NCBI GenBank assembly: GCA_947453625.1
Contig: CANGHK010000020.1
Location: 1 to 64,000 of the forward strand
Reading direction: 5' to 3'
DNA from: Burkholderiales bacterium
GTDB taxonomy: Bacteria; Pseudomonadota; Gammaproteobacteria; Burkholderiales; Burkholderiaceae_C
Length of the DNA stretch: 64,000 nt
The notes under the pieces were generated by a model that was given only the letters and a program-made list of their open reading frames with translations, had not been told where the DNA came from and did no database searches. The position numbers were made by a program, and so were the translations under genes. This document shows, piece by piece, positions 26,966 through 34,800 of this stretch; position 1 is the stretch's first letter; every line of letters starts with the position of its first letter.

Positions 26966-27807
26966 CGGCGTGCGGCCGTTCGGCGCGGCGCGGGGGTCTC
27001 GGGCTGGGCGAAGACCTCGAGGTAGAGCTTCTCGTCGAGCTGGGGCAACTCACGCTGCGCGGCGGCAGCCAGCAGTTCGGCGGCCATGGTGGTGAGGATG
27101 CGGTAGTTGCCGGCGGCGTGATCGCATAGCGTCTGACGCAGCGCTGGCGTCATCAGGCTGGCATTGCCGGCGCCGGCCAGCAGATGGTTCAGGCCGGCGA
27201 GCAGTTCCTCTGGGCTGGCATGCTCGGTGGCCAGCCGGGTGCGGATGCGGCTGCCCAGCGGGATCAACTCTTCGCGCTTGAGCTTGTCGATCAAGCGGGC
27301 GTCCCCGACGAGCACGATGCACAGCAGCGGCTGCGAGTCGAAGCGGGCGCTGGCCATCAGGCGCAACTCGCACAGCGCGGCCGGGCTCATCTCCTGGGCC
27401 TCGTCGATGAGGAGCACCGCGCGCCGACGCGTGGTCTCCAGGTGCGCCAGCCAGCGCTCTCGCAAGCTCTTGAAGCCGCCCCAGCGGTTGTGCGGGCGCA
27501 GCGGCACGGTGAAGATGTCGCCGAGCTCGCGGTACAGGTCGGCCAGGCTGCTCTGCGGGTGGTTGATGACGCCCACGTGGACGTCGGGCAGCCGGGCCAG
27601 GCGATCAGCGAGCAGGCGCAGCGCCACGCTTTTGCCGGTGCCCGGGTCGCCGTGGATCATCGCGAAGCCGCCCTCGCGGATCTGCGCGTGCTCGATACGC
27701 CAGCAGAAGTTCTCCAGCTTCGGGTGCACGTAGATCGCCTCGGTGGGCAATTCCGGCGAGAAGGGGTTCCACTTCAGCCCGTACAGGGCCAGGAGTCGTT
27801 GGTTCAT
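26962..27807 (-). CDS. ExeA/TniB-like AAA+ ATPase of the transposon
   Basis: This is a 281-residue AAA ATPase that in Mu/Tn7/Tn5053-like elements selects target DNA and activates the transposase. The N-terminus has GLKWNPFSPELP. Walker A is GDPGTGKS at residues 53-60 and Walker B is VLLIDEAQE near 131, followed by a sensor-like LVGDARL. The ATG at 27807 overlaps the transposase stop (ATGA). Length and motifs are complete, so it looks intact. Confidence 0.9.
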   Translation of the reverse strand: MNQRLLALYGLKWNPFSPELPTEAIYVHPKLENFCWRIEHAQIREGGFAMIHGDPGTGKSVALRLLADRLARLPDVHVGVINHPQSSLADLYRELGDIFTVPLRPHNRWGGFKSLRERWLAHLETTRRRAVLLIDEAQEMSPAALCELRLMASARFDSQPLLCIVLVGDARLIDKLKREELIPLGSRIRTRLATEHASPEELLAGLNHLLAGAGNASLMTPALRQTLCDHAAGNYRILTTMAAELLAAAAQRELPQLDEKLYLEVFAQPETPAPRRTAARR

Positions 27808-29285
27808 GCGGAGTCTGCCTCGGGTGGGTTGATGGGCTTGGGCTCGACGCCCGGCAGGTAGGCCGGCGGCATGCCGGTGGCGGAGTACTCGGCGAGCAAC
27901 TCGCGCAGCAACGGGGCCATGCCCGTGGGCGCCAGCGGCGACAAGTCCTGTCCCACGGGATCGAGCCGTCGGCGCTGGCCGTTGGCGTTGGCGGCCTTGT
28001 CCAGCGGCTTGATCGGGCACAGCACGACGCCCGTGCGCGCGTCGACCAGGTCGACCCGGCTGAAGTCCCAGCGGGCATAGCGAACATGCACCACGCTGAG
28101 GTGGCGCAGCCGGGACGGGATCTCGAAGCGGGTGCCGCCCAGGCTGAGCGTGCCGTCGGCACGGCGCGCACGGCGCTGCACCTCGATGCGGAAGGCGTCC
28201 GTCAGCACCGCCGAGTCGGGGCATTTGCGCGCCACCGACGGCCCGGCCAGGTAGCGTGCCAGCGGCGTGGCCTTGAGTTCGGTGTGCACCGTGCGGTGGT
28301 ATTCCTGCTCGACCCAGGCCTGGGTCGACTCGTTCAGGAGATCGAGCGTCAAGGTCTGCTCGCCCTCGAGCATGGCCATCAGCCGACCCTCGACGCGGCC
28401 CCAGAACGACTCCTGCTTGGCGTTCTGGTACGGGCTGTAGGGCAGCGTCGTCTGGTGCACGACACCCAGCTTGGCCAGCCCGGTGGTGACCTCCTCGCTG
28501 AGCATGGCCGCGCCGTTGTCGGTCATCAGCGCGCGCGGCAGGCCGCGCTTCATGAACGCCTGGCCCAGCCCATGCACCAGGCTCTGTGCCGTCTCGTCGA
28601 GATACCACTGCAGGTGGCAGACCAGGCGCGAACGGTCGTCGATGACACCCAGCAACATCGGCTTGACCCAGGCACCGGCGCGGGTGAGCACCTTGCGTGA
28701 GGCGTGGTGGAAGTCCAGGTGCCAGAGGGCGCTGACATGCTCGACCTCGAAGCTGCGAACCTCCAGTTGTTCCAGGCGATCGCGGGCCGCCACGGCGCCC
28801 TCGGTCGCTCGCTTCGGGCGTGCCTGACGATGCATGCCCTGGGCCTGCAGATAGCGCCGCACCGTGGAGTACGAGGCCACGGGCATGAATGTGCCGTCTG
28901 GTTGACCGGTCTGGCAAGCCACGCGCAGGTTGTCCAGGTGAAGCTGGGCGGTCCAGCCGGGATGTTCGCGGTACTGCAGCGTGAGCGCGGTGATGGCCAC
29001 CGGCGTCAGGCTGGGGAAGCCGCCCTCGTCGCCACGCAGGCCGTCCTTGAGCGCGGCCACCGGATCGGCCGCGCGCCGGGCACGGTAGTACCAGCGCTCG
29101 ATGGTCGACGCGCCGAAGCGCACGTCCAGTCCCGAGACGGGGTGGCGCCATGTCTTGGCCGCCAGGGCAAGGAAGGCGGCGCCCAACTGCCGGGGCTCGG
29201 GCGGGGCGGCCATCAGCGGGCCGATGATTGAGAAGCGCAGGCGCGCCCATCGATCACGTTCAGGGGGATCGGCAATCGTCTTCAA
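27804..29285 (-). CDS. rve-type DDE transposase (Mu/TniA-like)
   Basis: This 493-residue transposase has a helix-turn-helix N-terminus (FGASTIERWYYRAR near 57-70) and an integrase core with the catalytic triad visible: Asp191 in WHLDFHH, Asp256 in MTDNGAA and Glu292 in KQESFWG. A C-terminal beta domain (RFEIPSRLRHLSVVHVRYAR) follows, as in Mu-type transposases. It is coupled to the ATPase gene by ATGA. All three acidic residues are present, so the enzyme is probably functional. Confidence 0.92.
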   Translation of the reverse strand: MKTIADPPERDRWARLRFSIIGPLMAAPPEPRQLGAAFLALAAKTWRHPVSGLDVRFGASTIERWYYRARRAADPVAALKDGLRGDEGGFPSLTPVAITALTLQYREHPGWTAQLHLDNLRVACQTGQPDGTFMPVASYSTVRRYLQAQGMHRQARPKRATEGAVAARDRLEQLEVRSFEVEHVSALWHLDFHHASRKVLTRAGAWVKPMLLGVIDDRSRLVCHLQWYLDETAQSLVHGLGQAFMKRGLPRALMTDNGAAMLSEEVTTGLAKLGVVHQTTLPYSPYQNAKQESFWGRVEGRLMAMLEGEQTLTLDLLNESTQAWVEQEYHRTVHTELKATPLARYLAGPSVARKCPDSAVLTDAFRIEVQRRARRADGTLSLGGTRFEIPSRLRHLSVVHVRYARWDFSRVDLVDARTGVVLCPIKPLDKAANANGQRRRLDPVGQDLSPLAPTGMAPLLRELLAEYSATGMPPAYLPGVEPKPINPPEADSA

Positions 29286-29383
29286 TGCAGGCTCCAGATG
29301 CGGTCACACCGGCGGTGCGACTCGACTGGTGCCAAGGCTATGGAGCCTCGTCGTGCCTGGCTACGTGCATCCTCTGCGGATGA

Positions 29384-29965
29384 TCAGCCAGCCTCGTGCA
29401 GCGTGATCGCCGCGGGCTGCCCACGCCCGACCGTGACCGGGCTGAGCCAGACCAGCAGCCTCATCAGCGCCTCATGTGCCGGGCCGGAAAAACGCGTGAT
29501 CAACTCGCCCGGAAGCTGCGCTTCAGGCACCGGCGGCATGAAGCGCGCGCCCGCCGCCCGCCACAGCGGGGTCTGCGGGAATTGCTCTTGCCACCAGCCC
29601 CGCCAACGCGCCAGCGTGCGCCGACCAACGCCCAGCGCTGTCCCCAGCCGTGCCGCCGCTGATGTCGGCCCGGCCGGCCGGGCCGACATCAGCACCACGG
29701 CCAGCGCGAAATAGACACGGCGCGCGAGGAAGCGCACCGACATCGACGTCGCACGCCGGCGGCATACCGAACAACAAAAGCTCAGGCGCGAAGAATGGTC
29801 GCCTCGAACCTCGATGGGGCAGCCCCGCGGCTTGCGCGGGTAGTCGGCACGGTGCAGTGCGCCCCCGCACGGGCAGCCATCGGCGCGCGTCTGCGCAGCC
29901 AAGTCATGGTCGATGCGCAGCAGTAGCGCGAGGAAATGCGGGTCGTACAGGAGGGCATGGCACAC
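29384..29965 (-). CDS. DUF6431-type zinc-binding transposon protein
   Basis: This is a roughly 193-residue protein. Cysteine pairs lie in DGCPCGGALHR and SFCCSVCRRRATS, consistent with a zinc ribbon, followed by a helix-turn-helix-like segment (ALGVGRRTLARWRGWWQEQF). The start is uncertain: a GTG at 29965 is the likeliest. It is the first gene of the transposon, between the right end and the transposase. Its composition and layout fit DUF6431 proteins that travel with this transposon type, probably as DNA-binding accessory factors. Confidence 0.75.
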   Translation of the reverse strand: MCHALLYDPHFLALLLRIDHDLAAQTRADGCPCGGALHRADYPRKPRGCPIEVRGDHSSRLSFCCSVCRRRATSMSVRFLARRVYFALAVVLMSARPAGPTSAAARLGTALGVGRRTLARWRGWWQEQFPQTPLWRAAGARFMPPVPEAQLPGELITRFSGPAHEALMRLLVWLSPVTVGRGQPAAITLHEAG

Positions 29966-30052
29966 CGTGATGGTCTCTGATCTTGGTCGAAAAGAGACTC
30001 TCCCACAGCGGCCGTTCGTTCAAGGTCGCTGAGGGAGACCTTCTACCGTCCC

Positions 30053-30108
30053 TCGCACAGCTTGATCAAATCGCGCGCCAGCGGCATCAGCATCCGTGCT
30101 CGTGCTCA
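30053..30108 (-). repeat. Right terminal inverted repeat of the transposon
   Basis: Reading inward on the minus strand the end starts TGAGCACGAGCACGG and has TTTGAT and TGCGA at the same offsets as the left end. Its first three bases supply the TGA that now terminates the truncated xseA frame at 30106. Confidence 0.65.
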
Positions 30109-31761
30109 GCCGGCCGCCTTGGCGCTGGTGATCGGCTGCCCCTGGCTTGTCCGCACCACCGCGAAACCCCGGCCCAGCGTCTTCTCCGGTCCCTGGCCCG
30201 CCACCTCGCGCACAAGGGCCTCGATGCCAGTTCGACCGGTGCGGATGTGTTGTCGGGCCTGGGAAGAGACTTCGGCGAGTGCCGCATCCACCGAGGCCTG
30301 TTCGCGTCGGGTGGCGGCCACGCCTGTCGTCACCGTGGTGCGCAAAGCCTCGGCAGAGCGGGTACGGGCGTCCTTCAGGGTACGCTGCGTCGACTGCAGC
30401 ACCTCGGTCAGCACCGCCGGCACCTGTTGCTGGGCGGTGGCGACCTGCCGGGTCGCCTGCTCGCGCAGGCCGGCTATCGCGACGTCGGTGCGAGTCCGTG
30501 CGCGCCGCAGTGTGTCCCGTGCCGAGGCTTCAATGCCATTCATCAACCTGTCGCTGCCGCCGCGCGCCAGGGCGAGTTGCCGCTGGGCCCCGGTCAGGAC
30601 CGAGGCTTGCGCCCTCTCGGCAGCGCCTTGCCACCCCGCGCTCAGTTGTCGTGCCGCCGCGACCACGTCGTCGAAAGACCGCCGGGCCTCGCGCACGCGC
30701 GAGACTATGGTCTGCTCAATGCCAGCGATAACCTTGGACGGGGTGTCGAAGCGCGTGTGCGCTACCTCGTCCAGGATGGTGTCGTCGCGTTCGTGGCCGA
30801 TACCGGTGAATACCGGCACCGCCATTTCGCAGACGGTCCGTGCCAGTTGGTAGTCGTTGAGCCAGGCCAGATCGTTGACCGCGCCGCCGCCCCGGATGAT
30901 GACCACCGCGTCGGGCAATCCGTCGTGGGCCTGGCCCCAATGCTGAATGCCGGAGTTCAGCGCGGCGCACATCTCGGCGGCCGCGCCTTCGCCCTGAAAC
31001 CGGCTGCTCAGGTAGGTGAATCGGCAAACCCCGGCCTGATCGAGGCGCTGGGCCTCCGCCTGAAAGTCCCCGAGTCCGGCGGCCTGCGCCGGTGCCAAGA
31101 CCAGCACCGCGGTGAAATCCCACGGTGTGCCGAGGAGACGGTTGCGCTCGAACAAGCCCTGTTGCTGCAGCCGAAGGCGAATCTCGCGACGGCGTGCCGC
31201 CATCTCGCCAAGCGTGTACTCCGGGTCTATGGCGTCTATGACCAGGGCCAAGCCGTACTGCGCATGCAGGGTCGGCCGGGCTCGCACCAACAGCTTGATC
31301 CCTGGGCCGAGTACGACGCCGGTGGCCTTCTCGAAGACCGGCACGATCTGCTGGGCGGTGGAGTTCCAGATCACCCCCCTGGCCTGCGCCACTGCGGTGC
31401 CGCCGGGGCCGACCTCGGTAAGTTCCAACGAGACCGTGCCGCGGCTGGCCCGGACCTGGGTGACCTCCACGCGGACCCACACTGCCGAGCTGTAGGCTCT
31501 TGCCACAGCGTCGGCCAGCCCGGACATCAGTTCTGCCAGTCCGATGCCCTTGGCCTGGACGAGTTCGTCGGACACAACCAAGGTCACGGCGAGCGCCGTG
31601 GCACTGCTTCCCGGCAGCCAGCGCATGAAGGGTGTGAGGTCGCGGCCTTCCGGGACGTACCACCTCTTGTGGTCCGGGTCCCACTGTGCGCCAAGCACCT
31701 TGACGCTCTGGCGTTCGGCGTAAGTGGTCGTCAGGTAGGTGTTGGGACCATGGGCACTCAA
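30106..31761 (-). pseudogene. xseA: Exodeoxyribonuclease VII large subunit with DUF5710 domain, C-terminus lost to the transposon
   Basis: This is 551 residues of an ExoVII large subunit. Residues about 8-50 form a DUF5710 domain (TYLTTTYAERQSVKVLGAQW, WYVPEGRDLTPFM), not found in chromosomal XseA. Then come an OB-fold (VWVRVEVTQVRASRGTVSLE), the catalytic core (DAVVIIRGGGAVNDLAWLND, PVFTGIGHERDDTILDEVAH, RFDTPSKVIAGIE) and a long coiled coil. The final LGRGFAVVRTSQGQPITSAK stops at the transposon's TGA; the last 24 residues lie at 26455-26529. The start is a TTG at 31761 with no clear ribosome site. Only a short C-terminal strand is lost, so residual activity is possible. Confidence 0.85.
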
Positions 31762-31810
31762 GGGCGCGGCTTTCGCAGGTATGTAAGCGAGGGTAACCGC
31801 GATTGCAGGG

Positions 31811-32160
31811 CCGTGCCTTCTCCAACATCAAGCTGATCGCCTCGGTGCTGCTGCTGGCCGACCCGGGGCAGTTCTCGCTCGACGACCCGGTCAAGGCCTG
31901 GTTGCCGGAATTTGGCCGGCTGCGCGTGCTGCGCGCCGGGGCGACGCGGATCGACGACACCGAGCCGCTGCAGCGCGACATCACACTGCGCCACCTGCTC
32001 AGCCACCAGGCCGAGCTGAGCCACGGCGTGTTCGACACCGGCACGCTGATCCTGGCCCGCCACCGGCCTGGCCGGCGTGGTGATGACCCGGCGCTTCATG
32101 GGCTTCTGGCACCCGTTCTGGTTCGAGTACAAGGCGCGGGTGTACGGCGCGGTGGGCTGA
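31811..32160 (+). pseudogene. Serine hydrolase remnant, copy B
   Basis: The bases match the intact gene in two blocks: 31811-32046 corresponds to 24053-24299 (including FSN-x-KLIAS, with Thr of SNTK changed to Ile, and HLLSHQAELSHG) and 32057-32160 corresponds to 24948-25052. About 650 bp between them are deleted, and the reading frame changes at the join. The last 105 bp differ from the intact copy at only about three positions. Start and N-terminus are absent, so it is not functional. It lies between xseA and the toxin module. Confidence 0.85.
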
Positions 32161-32246
32161 ACGCTGGGGCCGGGCGTTCACGGCGACTTCCATAAGCGCC
32201 TTGGATCCTCGCCATTTCCAGCCCATTTGCAGCCCATTTGTAGCTG

Positions 32247-32471
32247 TCAGGGCGTGCCGCGCAGCACAATCGGCTTGATCTTCAGGCGCTGTGCATTGCG
32301 GCGCAGGACGTCGTCCAGGGTTGCCATGTGTTTCGCACCCGCAGCCTCGGCACAGGCCAGGTGCAGGGCGTCGCCGGCGCGCAACGCGCTCGCTGCGCCC
32401 AGCACCAACTCGGCTGCCCGATGAAAGTGGGCGGGCGCTACCGAAAGCAATCGAAGGTCGGCAGCCACCAT
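32247..32471 (-). pseudogene. PIN-domain (VapC-like) toxin fragment
   Basis: The C-terminal half of a PIN-domain RNase is recognisable: SALRAGDALHLACAEAAGAK followed by HMATLDDVLRRNAQRLKI, with the conserved Asp residues of the C-terminal metal site. The frame continues upstream without a start to about 32560 (RTGAIDAQQAQAAWTRFER), but the N-terminal DTS segment with the first catalytic Asp is not found before the hipA stop. No partner antitoxin is adjacent. I therefore call it a broken toxin gene. Confidence 0.65.
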
Positions 32472-32642
32472 GCGTTCGAAGCGAGTCCATGCAGCCTGGG
32501 CCTGCTGCGCGTCGATAGCGCCGGTGCGCTGCTTGCGGTCGCGCCCACCGGTCAGGCGCGCTCCGAGGGTCGCAGCGGACGGCTGCCGGCTCGTTGGACT
32601 TCCCGATAGCTGACGCCGGCGAACGGCAGGCGATGGCCAACT

Positions 32643-33905
32643 TCAGCTCGCGCCACCCCATTCACGGCGTTGATCGGCCAGGAACGGCCGGTCAATCTGG
32701 TGCGCCAGCGACTCGATGTCAGCTGCCCGTACGCCCACCGAAGCAAAGTGTTCTTTCCAACCCGCCGCCACGGCGACCACTTGGCGGACTTGCGCTTCGG
32801 CTTCCTCGCGCTTGAGCCCGAACTGCGCGTGCTCGGAAAGGGCGTTGCTGATCGTGGAATCCGCCATGTCGGCACCGACGCGCAGTTGCTGATAGCCCAG
32901 CGCCTGGCCCGAGGGCAGCACGTCGAACGCGGGCGACAGTTCGTATTCGCCGCGGTCGTTCATCAGCAGGACATGGTTCTTCTCGTGGTCGTCGGTGTTG
33001 TCGATCACGATGTTGAACACCATGCGCCGGAACAACTCCGCCATCTGGACCCTGCCCAGCGATGACTTGGCCACGCCGCGCCGGCGCAGCACCTGCGCCA
33101 GTTCTGGGTAGCCCAGGTCTTGGCCAGCCGCCTTGAGTGCCACGTTGGCAGAAATTGCGTGCAGACGCCTGCGGTCGGTGCCGACAGGGGTGCGGTCGAA
33201 ACGCTTGACGGCGACCGCATGCCCGCGCGCCAGGGCAATTGGCTGCGTCAGGGCCACGCAGATCCTGGATCTCGAAGCGAGCGTCATCGTTGCATGTTCG
33301 ATGAGCGGCGTGTCGACGTAATCGCCGGGCTCCGAGAATTTCAGCACCCACTGTTCGCCACCGATGTCGAGTAGCGCTTTGGGCCTGGCGCCGCCCATCG
33401 TCACGCCGGGTGCGATCAGGCGACGCTGCTCCGCCGGGACCGGTTCGCCGGCGCTCACCCGCCTCACCAACTCGTCTATCTGGGCCACATCGGCGATCTC
33501 GGGCAGTGGACCCAGGCAGTGTGGCAGGTACTGGTCGCTCGATACCGAGACACCCAGCGCACCGAAGCGCTCGTCACCGGCGAAGTACAGGTATTCCATC
33601 AGGGACAAGCGCGGTGGCTTGTCCAGGACGCGGATGACGCGTTCGCCCCAGCGGTCCGGCCGTGCGTCGTCGACGGCGCCGGCAGCCCTCTCCTTGCCCG
33701 ACGGTAGGAACTCGGTGTCGATCAGGGGCAGATCTTCGCTGAGCGGGAATCCAGCCGCTAGCCAGTTGGCGGCGTAGCGAAGCGAGACCCCTCTGGAGGC
33801 GCGCACCATACCGAGCGCGCCGATCAGCATCGGCCTCGCCGTATCCCCCGTCCACCAGAGGTAGAGGGTGTCGGCAGGCTGGTAGCCCTTGCCTAGCTCC
33901 GCCAT
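32643..33905 (-). CDS. hipA: HipA-family serine/threonine kinase toxin
   Basis: This is a 420-residue kinase of type II hipBA toxin-antitoxin systems; E. coli HipA phosphorylates glutamyl-tRNA synthetase. The G-loop is GGARPK (171-176), the catalytic loop is NTDDHEKNH (303-311) and the metal motif is SPAFDVLP (324-331). The ATG at 33905 overlaps the antitoxin stop as TGATG. Order hipB-hipA is as in E. coli. Motifs are complete, so the toxin looks active. Confidence 0.9.
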   Translation of the reverse strand: MAELGKGYQPADTLYLWWTGDTARPMLIGALGMVRASRGVSLRYAANWLAAGFPLSEDLPLIDTEFLPSGKERAAGAVDDARPDRWGERVIRVLDKPPRLSLMEYLYFAGDERFGALGVSVSSDQYLPHCLGPLPEIADVAQIDELVRRVSAGEPVPAEQRRLIAPGVTMGGARPKALLDIGGEQWVLKFSEPGDYVDTPLIEHATMTLASRSRICVALTQPIALARGHAVAVKRFDRTPVGTDRRRLHAISANVALKAAGQDLGYPELAQVLRRRGVAKSSLGRVQMAELFRRMVFNIVIDNTDDHEKNHVLLMNDRGEYELSPAFDVLPSGQALGYQQLRVGADMADSTISNALSEHAQFGLKREEAEAQVRQVVAVAAGWKEHFASVGVRAADIESLAHQIDRPFLADQRREWGGAS

Positions 33906-34318
33906 CAAGGCGAACCCGGCAACTTGGCGGCACCAGATCCGGTCGTGAGATCTGCTGTGACCGAACCCGAGGACTTGATTCGCGCTTCAAGCGCGATGGG
34001 CGAGCGGACCGATCGCTGCCGCGCCACCCGCACTTCGCTCTCCAGTGCACCGAGGTCGAGTTGTGGTGCGGCCAGTTCGGGAATGGCCTGCGCACGGCCG
34101 ATCATCCACAGCGCGGTGGCATAGGTGCCGAAAGCCACGCCGGGATCCCCCCGCTCCATGCGCGACAGTGTCGGCTCGGACACGCCGATGCGCCCTGCCC
34201 ATGCCTTCAACGACTCCTTGCGGCGCTTTCGGGCGATGGACAGGTTGGCACCCAGTTCCCGCAGCAGAGACTGCACAGCGGGTGGCAACTCGACCATGGC
34301 TTGAGAACGCTTGGGCAT
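33905..34318 (-). CDS. hipB: HipB-like HTH antitoxin
   Basis: This is a 137-residue XRE-type regulator. The helix-turn-helix spans about residues 20-70 (SLLRELGANLSIARKRR, then WAGRIGVSEPTLSRMERGDP). The C-terminal tail of about 50 residues is likely the flexible part that contacts HipA. The ATG at 34318 is chosen; an in-frame TTG at 34369 adds 17 residues. It probably represses its own promoter in the AT-rich stretch just upstream. Confidence 0.85.
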   Translation of the reverse strand: MPKRSQAMVELPPAVQSLLRELGANLSIARKRRKESLKAWAGRIGVSEPTLSRMERGDPGVAFGTYATALWMIGRAQAIPELAAPQLDLGALESEVRVARQRSVRSPIALEARIKSSGSVTADLTTGSGAAKLPGSP

Positions 34319-34329
34319 CACATAGATAT

Positions 34330-34352
34330 TATCAAAAACAATCCATTCGATA
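34330..34352 (-). promoter_or_regulatory. Possible HipB operator/promoter region
   Basis: The AT-rich stretch in front of hipB has TATC and GATA half-sites 15 bases apart, arranged as an inverted pair. HipB of E. coli binds TATCC/GGATA-type pairs with a shorter spacer, so this is suggestive only. Confidence 0.2.
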
Positions 34353-34485
34353 CATTTTTGTCTTTCCAAATCCTAGTAGGCCTGGTGTTGCACGGTCTCG
34401 GCCCGGCCTGGGTTCCACGCCCTTCCTGATCCACGGCTTGTCCATGTCACCCGAAAGTTCTGCACGAATTGATGACGCAAGGGGG

Positions 34486-34766
34486 CTGCGCTCTACCGGT
34501 GACCTGTGGACTTGATGAAACACGGTCTGTAGCCGATCGACGACATGTCCTGGCCCGGCGCTTGCCGTGCGTCGCTGCCGCGCCAGTTGGCCGCGCTGTT
34601 CACCGACCAGGTGCCCGAGCCGCGCTGCGTCCAGTTCTTTGGCAGCGGTGCGGTGCCCAGCCTGGGCCAGGGCCTGGCCGGTGTGGTGATGACCCAGCGC
34701 TTCATGGGCTTCTGGCACCCGTTCTGGTTCGAGTACAAGGCGCGGGTGTACGGCGCGGGGGGCTGA
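34486..34766 (+). pseudogene. Serine hydrolase remnant, copy C
   Basis: Bases from 34486 match the intact gene from about 24563, with deletions after GCCGCGCCAG and after GTGCCCAGCCTGGGC that bring distant segments together. LAALFTDQVPEPRCVQFFGS and FMGFWHPFWFEYKARVYG are still readable. The SNTK catalytic motif and the whole N-terminal half are gone. It sits between hipBA and the GTPase operon and, like copy B, keeps the 3' end of the gene best. Confidence 0.82.
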
Positions 34767-34800
34767 GCGCAGCGGCTGTTGCCTGCGCCGGGAAACAAGC

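Larger units (their letters stand above)
26535..30108. mobile_element. Four-gene Mu/Tn7-like transposon (rve transposase, AAA ATPase, DUF6431)
   Basis: This 3,574-bp unit carries, all on the minus strand, a DUF6431 protein, an rve-type DDE transposase, an ExeA/TniB-like ATPase and a small protein. Both ends begin TGAG and show matching blocks at the same offsets over 56 bp (GA, CAC, TGATG, TTTGAT and TGCGA). It splits xseA. The flanking pentamers AGCGG (26530-26534) and GCCGG (30109-30113) agree at 3 of 5 positions, and removing one restores the xseA frame, which fits a 5-bp target duplication that later mutated. Confidence 0.82.
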
